64,000 nt of DNA, from positions 68,490,469-68,554,468 of the forward strand of contig NC_091134.1 in assembly GCF_041381155.1 (NCBI RefSeq), read 5' to 3'. Under the pieces are notes generated by a model, which was given only the letters and a program-made list of their open reading frames with translations, did no database searches and had not been told where the DNA came from. Positions 49,403 to 61,000 of this stretch are shown here, in pieces. The DNA comes from Argopecten irradians. Taxonomy: Eukaryota > Mollusca > Bivalvia > Pectinida > Pectinidae. Numbering within the stretch: the stretch's first letter is position 1; each line of letters starts with the position of its first letter. A program made the translations under genes and the position numbers.

Positions 49403-50920
49403 GTCGTAAACCTGTGGTACGACGTACAGACGTCTCCTTCACTTCTGTCGATAACTGATGCTATGTATGTTGTGCCTTATACCACAGATCAATATAATGC
49501 GATGTATTATTTTCACTTTCGGTCTGAACACTTTCTAAAAGCATCAACGCTTTCCAAAATCAGTACTAGGTCACGATTTACAAAATCACAATTGTCGGTA
49601 TGTTATATATAGCACCTGGCCTGTTTTCACTGTTCAAATATTAGCGTTCGATAGACCTACTAATATGTCTATTTAATATGTAATCTTCAAAATTGAGGAA
49701 ATAAAGAGAATAATAATGTTGTCCCAAATTAATTTTTGATAACTATTTAGAGAACGATTGCTTAAAATTATACCAGATACATGTGTACAGAATGTATGTA
49801 TTTGCGTATTCAAATTTAATGTACATGTATGTTTCTGCTTTATATACAAATGTACCCTTTCCCCGTAGAAAAACGTCTTTTGAGTTAATTTATTATTAGA
49901 TTGACATATTTTGTATCATTTTATATTAAATTATTGATAAGTATTCGAGAGAAAATAGGAAGAAATGAATTATCTTTCCAACTGAGTTTCTAATTCATCA
50001 GTCCTGAATGCAGTGTTATGTCATATCATTAATGTTCTTTCCTGTTAATTGTCTCCCTATAAGTTTATGATATGGAAACAAACATGATCGCACATTCAAA
50101 TATTAACCAATATTTATCCTAAATTGCACTTTCGCTTTCGGTTCTGAATGTTTTCTGAAATTGGCAGACACAGTAGTAGGTCACATAGAGAAAGCGACTG
50201 AGATTTTCTGTAAGCAAACTGTTATCATACAACCCACTCGATAGCAAACGTTATCCGACTATCATGTGACTAGGACGGTCAATTCTACGTATTTATTACA
50301 AAGAATTTTGGGATAAATTTTAAAGTGCTTTGAGCTTGTGTTAATAGTTGCTAAAGGTGGTGTTCAAGCTAATGTTAAAAATCCCATAGAAACTGCCCAC
50401 ATCCCAATTTTCTTGAAACTTTGCATATTGAAAGTACTACTAGTTGTCCCTTTAAAATGACACTTCTTTTTCGTTTTGTGATTTTAAAAAGGCCCAAAGG
50501 GCCTGAATTCTTCGTAGTCATTTTCATTCAAACTACCTGCACAAACATGCAAAAAAAGGTTAGCCTTTGTTAAATATTCTACATTTTTTATTCATAAATC
50601 ATTTGAGTAGATCGTATACTTTATATGTAAGTCATTTCTTTTAGATTTTTGACGAAAATTTTTGTTTGAAATAATTTTTTTTACGAAAAATTAACACTTT
50701 TTGGAAAAAACGAAAACGAAACATTGCTCTTTGTCATCTCATTTCACCCTGTTACTTGTTTTGTCCACAATTTTACTTCCAATTGAAAATACTCCCATGG
50801 CATTTTCTGTCTATGTGTAAATTAGTTTAAAAATTAAAATCCGGGAAAACAGCTTTTGAGTGACTTAAAAATAGAGAGTGCAGGTAGCAACGGACCACTT
50901 CTTTGATTCCAGAGTCCAAT
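49403..50920. other. AT-rich intergenic DNA, no recognised gene
   Basis: No coding exon or element end was recognised. The segment 50390-50520 contains GAAACTTTGCATATTG and GGCCCAAAGGGCC, typical of decayed mollusc repeats. Confidence 0.35.
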
Positions 50921-50959
50921 GTAAGTGAAAATCAGTGTATAGTAATAATTTAAGATGCT

Positions 50960-51300
50960 TAATATCATGGTTACACCTTTTAAAATATTGGTTGCCATGG
51001 TAACAAAATGGAGGCCTCTGATTGGCTGAAATTTAAATGATATCAGGATTAAGTGAACATTGGTATATAGCGGTTACGAGGTATGCTGAATAACATGGTA
51101 TCACTTTTCAAAAGATTGGTTACCATAGAAACAAAATGGAGGTCCCTGATTGGTTGTAATTTAGATATTATTAGATATTACTGAAAATTGGTACATATAT
51201 GGGTTATGGGATATGCCATATGAGATAGTAACAGTTTTAAATATATTGTTGCCATTGTTTCGAAATAAAAGCCCTCTGATTGGTCAAAATTAAAACTGTA
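50960..51300 (+). repeat. Three ~128-bp tandem repeats, each with RFX-like X-box and CTGATTGG
   Basis: Palindrome-like X-boxes GTTGCCATGGTAAC (50991-51004), GTTACCATAGAAAC (51119-51132) and GTTGCCATTGTTTC (51248-51261) are each followed after 13-14 bp by CTGATTGG (51018, 51146, 51276), an inverted CCAAT box. The segment between is AAAATGGAGGCCT-like. Period is 128-129 bp; the third copy is most diverged. Confidence 0.65.
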
Positions 51301-52549
51301 GCCTTTGTGGTGCTGGTATTATTTTTAAATTATACATATTTTATTTCAAAATCAAATGTAACCCTGTTTCCCGCTTTGATAATTTTTAATCAATTTAAAA
51401 TAGTTTCATCTACATAAGAGACATTGATATCTTAATTTGTACCTTTTGAGTTTAAGTTGCTGACGAAAATACACTTCTTTCCAATAATGATTTAGTTTCT
51501 GACATGAAAAAAGAAACTATTTGTTTCACCCAAAAGCATATCTAATTGTTAGGCTTTTTGTACTGTTAGGGAAAATGCATAAATAAAAATGCAATAATTT
51601 TAGAGTACATATGTTAGCCAACAAAAAATTCTATCACTAACTGTTGTTGTATTATGATGTCTATGATCAGTTTTAAATTTACGGTCAACTAGGGCAAATA
51701 TTGATTTTTTTAAAACCCCCCTCGCTACATTTCAGTCTATGAAATGCTATTTTCCCGGATTTCATTTTTTTGCAAAAGAATATGTTGTAAGATTATACCT
51801 ATAGCATGTTTTTAAAATGGTTTAAAAGTGTGGACAAAATCGATAACATGGCAAATATTTCGAGCAAACCCAATATCATAAATTTTTATCCTGACAAAAA
51901 TTTGAGTGTTTTTGCTTCAAAATCAATTTGTCGTAAAAATAAGTCGTAGATGTCCATATAAATGGATATGAAATAAAGAATGAAGTATCTTTTATCAACA
52001 AAAATAATTAAAAAATGAAAAATGTGTTCAAAAGATGGACACAAGGGGTCCCCTTGCCACATACCCAAAGTAATTGTAGAAAACATCATTTCAGGCCCTT
52101 TATGCCTTTTTAAAACATACAAAATAAATTAAAAAAACACATAAAAAGCGGTAATGTACCTAGACCTTTAACACTGCAAAATTTGAAAAAAAATCGGTGC
52201 GTGGGCAGATTTTTCACAAAATACTATAAGAATATAAGTTGACCATGCACTCTACGCTTAAACTCTGATTACTTTAATGCGATTATAAATGCTGTGAAGC
52301 TCTGTTTGTATTTATTACCAGAATTTATATTTACCAAAGAATATTAAACAACATCTTGAGTGGCGATAATTGGCCTGCTTCCTCATTGAAGTAGCCACTT
52401 TTATTCAAATTTCTTAAAAAGAACCGCATAAATCAAAATTATTCATTTAAGTTTGTTTCTTCCATTTTAATGTAATTTCAAAGCAATTGTAAGCGGAATA
52501 AAAAAACATACTGCCAAAATGACCCAAAATGTTTATTCTAGACCAAATC
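51301..52549. other. AT-rich intergenic DNA, nothing recognised
   Basis: Only short chance ORFs with no recognisable domain. Confidence 0.35.
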
Positions 52550-52744
52550 CATCCTCGATACTCCAGGGGATACAATCACTGACGTTATATATCCACCCCT
52601 GGACTATCTCATAGTTTCACCATTGAAATGAAGTCTCTGCAGGCCTATGACTGGTATTTTTTCTCCTAAACAGTCTCCAGTTTTACAATGAGATAGTCAA
52701 ATAATAATAATAGTATATACGTAACACCGGCAGTATCGAGGATG
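52550..52744. mobile_element. 195-bp MITE with 13-14-bp TIRs
   Basis: CATCCTCGATACT at 52550 is mirrored by AGTATCGAGGATG ending at 52744. Further inward, GACTATCTCAT and ATGAGATAGTC form a second inverted pair, and CCAGGGG/CCCCTGG a third, so the whole element can fold back. No ORF. The target-site duplication is not clear. Confidence 0.7.
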
Positions 52745-53071
52745 AAGCATACCGCGCATCTCTGTCGCCAGTTTTGCCTTCAGACAATACTTTTAACGAT
52801 CAATACAATTTGTTTTGAAAATGAGTTTCTTTGTGACCAGTTTCCTGAAAGGTGTTGGAAAGGTGAATAAAGATAAAATCCCACATCATACAATAATCTT
52901 ATCTTAGGTCTTCCTTCATGAGATGTATTCGCATCTATCCGATGTAAATTCCGTTCTTCATCATATCTATGATAAAATGTTCTTGTATGGTAATATCTAA
53001 ATTGAGTGAAATATATGTTGAATTTAATCCGGTTCTTCTTCTACTGATAAAAATTAAACATATTTTATTGC

Positions 53072-55260
53072 CATTAATTACATCTCGTGGACATTAGTAA
53101 CATAAAAACAATATTTCTATATAGAAATTACATCTCGTGGACATTAGTAACATAAAACAATATTTCTATATAGAAATTACATCTCGTGGACATTAGTAAC
53201 ATAAAAACAATATTTCTGTATAGAAATTACATCTCGTGGACAGTAGGAACATAAAAACAATATTTCTATATAGAAATTACATCTGATGGACAGTAGTAAC
53301 ATATAAACAAAAATATTTCTGTATAGAAATTACATCCCGTGGACATTGTAACATAAAAACAATATTTCTATATAGAAATTACATCTGATGGACAGTAGTA
53401 ACATAAAAAACAATATTTCTATATAGAAATTACATCTGATGGACAGTAGTAACATAAAAACAATATTTCTATATAGAAATTACATCCCGTGGACAGTAGT
53501 AACATAAAAACAATATTTCTATATAGAAATTACATCTCGTGGACAGTAGTAACATAAAAACAACAATATTTCTGTATAGAAATTACATCTCGTCGACATT
53601 AGTAACATAAAAACAAATATTTCTATATAGAAATTACATCTGATTGACAGTAGTAACATAAAAACAATAATATTTCTGTATAGAAATTACATCCCGTGGA
53701 CATAAGTAACATAAAACAATATTTTCTATATATAAATTACATCTCGTGGACATAAGCAACATAAAAAAAACCAATATTTCTATATAGAAATTACATCTGA
53801 TGGACAGTAGTAACATAAAAACAACAACATTTCTATATAGAAAATAAATACCGTGGACATTAGTAACATAAAAACAACAATGTTTCTGTATAGAAATTAC
53901 ATCCCGTGGACATTAGTAACATAAAACAAATATTTTCTATATAGAAATTACATCTGATGGACAGTAGTAACATAAAAACAAATATTTCTATATAGAAATT
54001 GCATCTGATGAACAGTAGTAACATAAAAACAACAAGATTATTATATAGAAAATAAATCCCGTGGACATTAGTAACATAAAAACAAATATTTCGATATAGA
54101 AATTACATCTCGTGGACAGTAGTAACATAAAAAACAATATTTCTATATAGAAATTACATCTGATGGACAGTAGTAACATAAAAAACAATATTTCTATATT
54201 GAAATTACATCTGATGGACATTAATAACATAAAAAAATCAATATTTCGATATAGAAATTACATCTCGTGGACATTAGTAACATAAAAACAAATATTTCTA
54301 TATAGAAATTACATCTCGTGGACAGTAGTAACATAAAAACAAATATTTCTTTATAGAAATTACATCTCGTGGACAGTAGTAACATAAAAAAACCAATATT
54401 TCTATATAGAAATTACATTTCGTGGATAGAAGTAACATAAAAACAACAATATTTCTGTATAGAAATTACATCTCGTCGACATTAGTAACATAAAAACAAA
54501 TATTTCTATATAGAAATTACATCTGATGGACAGTAGTAACATAAAAAACAACAATATTTCTGTGTAGAAATTACATCCCGTGGCATTAGTAACATAAAAC
54601 AATATTTTCTATATAGAAAATAAATCCCGTGGACATTAGTAACATAAAAACAAATATTTCTATATAGAAATTACATCTCGTGGACAGTAGTAACATAAAA
54701 ACAACAATATTTCGATATAGAAATTACATCTCGTGGACATTAGTAACATAAAAAACAATATTTCTATATAGAAATTACATCTCGTGGGCATTAGTAACAT
54801 AAAAAACAATATTTCTATCTAGAAATTACATTTCGTGGACATTAGTAACATAAAAAGCAATATTTCTATATAGAAATTACATCTCGTGGACATAAGCAAC
54901 ATAAAAAAACAAATATTTCTATATAGAAATTACATCTGACGGATAGTAGTAACATAAAAACAAATATTTCTATATAGAAATTGCATCTGATGGACAGTAG
55001 TAACATAAAAAACAATATTTCTATCTAGAAATTACATTTCGTGGACATTAGTAACATAAAGAAATCAATATTTCTATACATAATTTACACCTCGTGGGCG
55101 GGCATAAGTAACATAAAAAAACAATATTTCTATATAGAAATTACATCTCGTGGACATTAGTAACATAAAAAATCAATATTTCTATATATAATTTACACCT
55201 CGTGGGCATAAGTAACATAAAAAACAATATTTCTATATAGAAACTACATCACGTGGAAAT
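53072..55260. repeat. ~50-bp tandem satellite, about 43 copies, with a palindrome in each unit
   Basis: The unit is ACAATATTTCTATATAGAAA, TTACATCTCGTGGACATTAG, TAACATAAAA. Most copies contain the palindrome ATTTCTATATAGAAAT. The GTGGACATTAG part alternates irregularly with GATGGACAGTAG, and the A-run length varies. Copies diverge more than in the 46-, 56- and 120-bp arrays, suggesting greater age. Short - strand ORFs are products of the repeat. Confidence 0.95.
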
Positions 55261-55874
55261 TAGTAACAATTTAATAACCAAGTGTTGTTAGCTTTTATCG
55301 ACATTCGTAGCACCTGAACATGCTACTGTGTTTAGTATTTAGAAAGGTGTCTTTCTGTTGGTTTTATCAAAGATTGAGTAGAGTATCATTAATTAGCAGA
55401 GATCACCAAGCTATCTCGTTAATAAAATTATTTACTTTATTTAATCTGCTCAAATAAGTCTTGGATTAGACTGCCAGAAAACATTTGATTTTAAACAGAA
55501 TAAAAAGAAAATAGTTTGAGGGTTAAAGATGACTTTTGTGATTTGTTTTTCACGAAACTATTTAAAATAGTTTTCATTTTCTATTTCGTAACTCTTTTTT
55601 CTGAAAATCAGATTGATATAGAACATTTACGGTGCTTCAATCATACACAATCAGTGAATTAAAAGTAATTAGTCCAGTGACTTCAATAAAATTAGGTCTA
55701 TGGCAAGCATACTTATATTAGTCTGTCACAAAAATTCCAAAAGTTCATTTAACCAGTAACACACTTGATAATTTCTGAAGAACCAAGTAATGATTATCAT
55801 ATTCCGAAGGTTTACAATATCAAAATCTGAGAAAATGAGGTTTACACAGACTCTACCAGTTTCTGGGAATTCAT
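55261..55874. other. AT-rich spacer between two satellites
   Basis: No gene was recognised. Confidence 0.4.
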
Positions 55875-56345
55875 ATGTTAGCTAGTCAAGGGTGGTCAGT
55901 ACTCTCTCTTGGTTAGTTAGTCAAGGGTGGTCAGTACTCTCCCTTGGTTAGCTAGTCAAGGGTGGTCAGTACTCTCCCATGGGTAGCTACCCAAGGGTGT
56001 TCAGTACTCTCTCTTGGTTAGCTAGTCAAGGGTGGTCAGTACTCTCCCTTGGTTAGCTAGTCAAGAATGTTTAGTACTCTCTCTTGGTAGCTAGTCAAGG
56101 GTGGTCAGTACTCTCCCTTGGTTAGCTAGTCAAGAATGTTTAATACTCTCTCTTGGTTAGCTAGTCAAGGGTAGTCAGTACTCTCCCTTGGTTAGCTAGT
56201 CAAGGGTGGTCAGTACTCTCCCTTGGTTAGCTAGTCAAGGGTGGTCAGTACTCTCCCTTGGTTAGCTAGTCAAGAGTGTTTAGTACTCTCCCTTGGATAG
56301 CTACACAAGGGTGTTCAGTACTCTCCATTGATTAGCTAGTCAAGG
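55875..56345. repeat. ~35-bp tandem satellite, about 13 copies, just 3' of the RdRP gene
   Basis: The unit is TTAGCTAGTCAAGGGTGGTC, AGTACTCTCCCTTGG. Variants include CAAGAATGTTTAGTAC and GGGTAGCTACCCAAGG. The array lies 400 bp beyond the RdRP stop codon on the 3' side, so it could fall in the RdRP 3' UTR. Confidence 0.9.
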
Positions 56346-56744
56346 GTGTTCAAAAAGAGATGATGAAGGATATGCGCATTCAATCGTGGAATCATAACGA
56401 TTTTGTTTTACATCCAATCACTTAACAAACACGCATTCAACCAAACAAAGACATCATTCAGTCACAAGTCTACAGGTTCAATGAATGCGATAAATAAACC
56501 ATAGTCGCACCTAGATCTCAAATCTTCGTTGAGTACGACGATTTAGCCACGAAAGATATACATTCTCGGGGACGTCTTTGGAATCCCCTACATGTAACGT
56601 CCGCTGACAGTCATACGGATATACACACATGGTAGAATCACAGTTCCTTTTCCGCAGTAGAGAGTTTTTATACTACAGTCTCACATTGGCTGTACTGGTT
56701 TAAGGAAGCAGTGATTTGCGTGACCTGTCCTTTGAAGCATCCGT

Positions 56745-58076
56745 TTAGTCGAGTCTGTCTGCGAAATATTCAACGACTTCCGAAAGTCCTTTGATATACT
56801 CATCCCATTCATCGTTCCCCTGATCTAAAGATGGTAGTTTTGGTACCAGAGTAAGTTCTGTCCTTGATACAACATGGGAAAATGTTTCATCATATAAAAG
56901 ATCCGAGAATTCACGCACTACCGAAATCTCAATATCCATGTCTTTTAAAATCCTCTGGCAGGAGTCCTTACCCGAATATTGATAACACTTTACATGTTTT
57001 TCTCTGGCAAATGTTACACCTTCACCAGGCACGGCCTTTATATGATTTTGATCATCTCTGATTAAAATCGTTACTGTCTTGTTTTTTTCTACATCTAACT
57101 TTCTTTCAGACTGCAATTTACATCGCACATCGATCCGTTTTCTTCCACTATGGTTCAATCCTCGACAAATGTCAACTGCCATCCACTTGAAATCAGTCAA
57201 ACGCTTTTCAATAATATTGAGATCTTCATCAAGTTCAAGCAATTCAGTATTTCTTTCGTTGTGAACGTTAACGCGTGCCTGGAATTTTACATGTGTATGT
57301 TTGTGTTGAAAAGACAGTTTTTCCAATATTGCTTCAATGATTTTCTGGTTGCATTCTTGGGGAACGAAAGCTCCACGGATGGGTCTCTGTATGCGGTTTC
57401 TGTGAAAATTTTTGGGATCAGGCAAAACCATTTCTTGGTTTTCAGAGAGCTTGTATTCTAATTCCTCTACTGTATAGGGTCCCTTGTCAACATTAAAGAG
57501 GTAGTATACTCCGAACGTAAGAGCTATCCATAATTTACCATGGTACAGTCTAACGTAGTCTTGGCGTAGTATGTGCAAACGTTCGGTAAAGAACTGTGTG
57601 AAAGCTATTGAGTTGAATGTGTTGCTACTGTTTGAAGTTTTAGGTGAAGCTGTGTAAAGTTCTTTTTCTTTATGGTTAGGATTCCGTCTTCCATTGTACC
57701 TGTGAAGTACGAGTTGATCTCCTTGCGTCGTATAACCATCATACACACGTTTGAAAGCACCGTCAGAGAACAGCAGATCCTTCTTTCCAACTGTTGTATT
57801 GATTGTAACATTGTTTTCAAGGTCGTGTAAAGATTGGCGGATGTTCCACAGCTGTTCTGGACTTCCCCAAGCCTCAAGCATACGTCCCGGAGAGTTTCTG
57901 TATTGTATGCTATGAATCTTCACTTCAGCGCCAAATCTCTTACATAATTGTTTTTCCACATACGTTTCCGCGTTTATCACAGATCTTAATGCACTTACTG
58001 ACAATTCCATCGTCATAGAATCTTCTTGGACTGGCTGATCGAAAAATACAGCTACAGAACTATTCTTCGCTATTTC
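56745..58076 (-). other. Unrecognised C-terminal module (~440 aa) of the RdRP frame
   Basis: It follows the nucleotidyltransferase-like domain. It is a mixed alpha/beta-looking sequence with landmarks YGKLW-like YHGKLWIALTFGVYYLF, GPYTVEELEYKL, RPIRGAFVP, HVKFQARVNVHNE and FKWMAVDICRGL, and an acidic C-terminus (DQGNDEWDEYIKGLSEVVEYF). No domain family is recognised. The full open frame shows it is maintained as coding sequence. Confidence 0.6.
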
Positions 58077-61000
58077 TTGGTATGCGAAAAGTATCTCGTC
58101 TCTCATATAGTAACACTGCTGTGAGCGAAGTATTCTTGGAATCAAAAGACGTTTCTCTTTCGGGTAGGTAGGATCCACCTCAATCATCTTTACTTCACCG
58201 GCTTCATTTGGCTTCATTTTTTTCATCAAAATTCTCAAGAATTTCATCAATAGGAATGCCATATTTTCTTTCTCGTTTCTTGGAATCCACGACCTCTTAC
58301 ATCTTTGCCCCGAGTTTTCTTTGCTCGTAAATGATTTAGACTTTTCCACATTTGTCAGTATTGTGAGGATTAGAATCACAAACTCGTCGTCTGTGAACAC
58401 TGCTCCTGTGGATATACCTATTAGGTCATACTTTCTGGCCCAGTCGAGAAGAAAGACAATGATCGGTTTATATAGTGGAGAGTCTCTGAGTTGTCTATCG
58501 ATGAAATGCGTTCGATCCCGAAGTACAGCGTCAGATGTGAAGGTCACGTTAACCTGACCACGGCCTGTTGGAATGGAAAACGATAGCGGTTTGATATTCT
58601 TGTATCCATTAAAAGCTTCACATAGGATTTCACTAAGCTCTTGACCTGTCGATGGAAGTTCTACATAAACATCAACATCCGCACAGGATATATCCGCAAG
58701 GTATAAAGCTGGCAAACCTATGGCACATACAGTTGCGTTTTGTGCAAGTGTTCTTTTGACTAGATCAGTCACTGAGAGAAGTCTTTTGAAAATCTTCCTT
58801 CGTTTCTCGTCATTCGATATCGATTGTTCGTATAGCGACGAACCAATTTTGTCTTGAACACTATTTTGTGGTGACGATTTTATCATCGCGAGTAGGTCGC
58901 TCAAAATCCACGGACAGCTTACCATTAACTTCCCATTAAATGTTTGTTGGCAAGATGTGACATAACATGCAGAAGCTTTTGCCAGGGGGGCAACTTTGCC
59001 ATTGTCTAGATTTTTGAAGCAATGATCCTGGTCACCAAATTCGTTGAAGAAATCCTCTCTGCATTTCTGTCTGATAGCTTTGACCTTTGCCTTGATTACC
59101 TGTGTTATATTGAACCTTTCGTTAGGGAAATAACTCCGTTTTGTGTTAAAACTGTGAATGATACCTGTGACAACTTCAGCTTCAGAGCCGATTCCGTATA
59201 TCGTCATCAGCTGAAAATTTTTGTAGTTGTAACGATTCACAAATTGACGTGCAGAATCCATGAATCTCTCGTATCCTGAGTATATCATTTCTTGGTCCAT
59301 TGTGACCGAAGGTTGGTGAAGGTCAATGTCACACGTGCGACTGTTAGCTTGTTCTAAAGACCTACACTGGTGGTATATCTTTCCAAGAATCTTCTTGGAT
59401 GTATATCGAGGTTTGTCTGATTTCATCATAAAGTCTGGGTATTTAGTGGGCCTCAAGCTAGTAGTCAATCTTGGGAATTGTCCAGTCTTTGGAAAGTCGA
59501 CAGCGTCGGAATGCATCTTGCATAATTGCTCACATTCTGTACAAAAAATATCCTTTGAGTCTGCATGGACAACATGGGCATTTGCAATAACACCGAGCTG
59601 GTCTACCTGTATGTAACGGGAAATAAATTCTGTGGTGTCTTGTACCTCTATCGGTCGGAGTAGTTTCTTCTTTTCACGTTTTAGAAAGTCCATCGGTGAT
59701 CTATTTTCTCCTGGAGGAAGCAGTTTTAAATCCTAGCAAACGAAGTACTTATCCCCATCCAAGTCTGATCCTGACATTTCATCTGGATGCGGACGAGGTC
59801 CATTTTGAGGAAAAACAATACAGTCCACAAGGTGATGGAGCTCGAGTACATCAACAGCCTGAAATTTGCGCAGGTCACCAGGGTGAAAACAAGGGTTTTT
59901 GGTGACTACGACTTCGGTTTTTAGTATATCAACATCTCTGCTGGACACTTCACCAATCTTCGTGTAAGATACGAACACTTGGCCGTATTCCAAGATCCCT
60001 GTTTCATCCACTGTCCCCATCATTATTCTCCCTTTTTCAATCGGTATCTCAATCCTAGCTTTCCGAGTCAATTCCCTCAGTTTGTTTTTGTAAATTGTCA
60101 ACAACACCGATCTGAAGAAAACATTGGTTGTGAAAGATACACCAGCGTTCCTCAAATCAACGTATTTTATTCCTAGGTTTACCTACAAAATAAAGAAACA
60201 CATGATATATTTTCAGTGACAATCAAATCACAAGTAAACTTTTAAATAAAGGCAAAATATTGACATTGAGACATATTGAGTTTACTGTTTGTGAAATATG
60301 TAGGAACACCTGCATTAAATATTTACCTCATTCAGTGCTTTCATAGCTTTATTGTCATACAATAACATTTCAGCCATTTCAAAAATCATTGTCTCTTGCA
60401 GGTCGAGGAATACGTGATCTGGCACCCCAAGTCCCGACATTAGAGTGATCACTTGCCTGTTAAGATATAGTTGAGCTGCAAACACAGAAATCATACATGC
60501 TTTAAAAACTATAGACAGTACCGAGTTGCATGTTTCATTCGTATTTATTAAAATGCAGGATCAGAAATAGTTTTAAGATATCCTTTTCAACGAACGAATA
60601 AAACTACAAAAAATACTCACTGATAGACAACATTTTCCAAATAGTATATGGCATACAATAAGACTAACTATGCCAGTACGTCATACTATATCATCATGGG
60701 AGGGCCTATTGATTCAATCTGTCCCATGTAATCAGAGGTACTGTTCAGTCTAATTAAAATCAAACCAATTCTGCTCCACTACGATGTTCTACGATATGCT
60801 CCAATACAATATCTAACAACTAACCGTTCGTGTGGTGGTAATGCTGAGGTGACCCCGAACGAGATGTTGTTAGATCTTTATTTGAGTGTATTGTAGAGCA
60901 TCGTAATGGAGCGGAATCACAAGTCTAAGTTTTATGTAGATCGAGGTCGTACAAATTCTATCATTAATGTCGCATTATTATATCGCGATATGAGACATCA

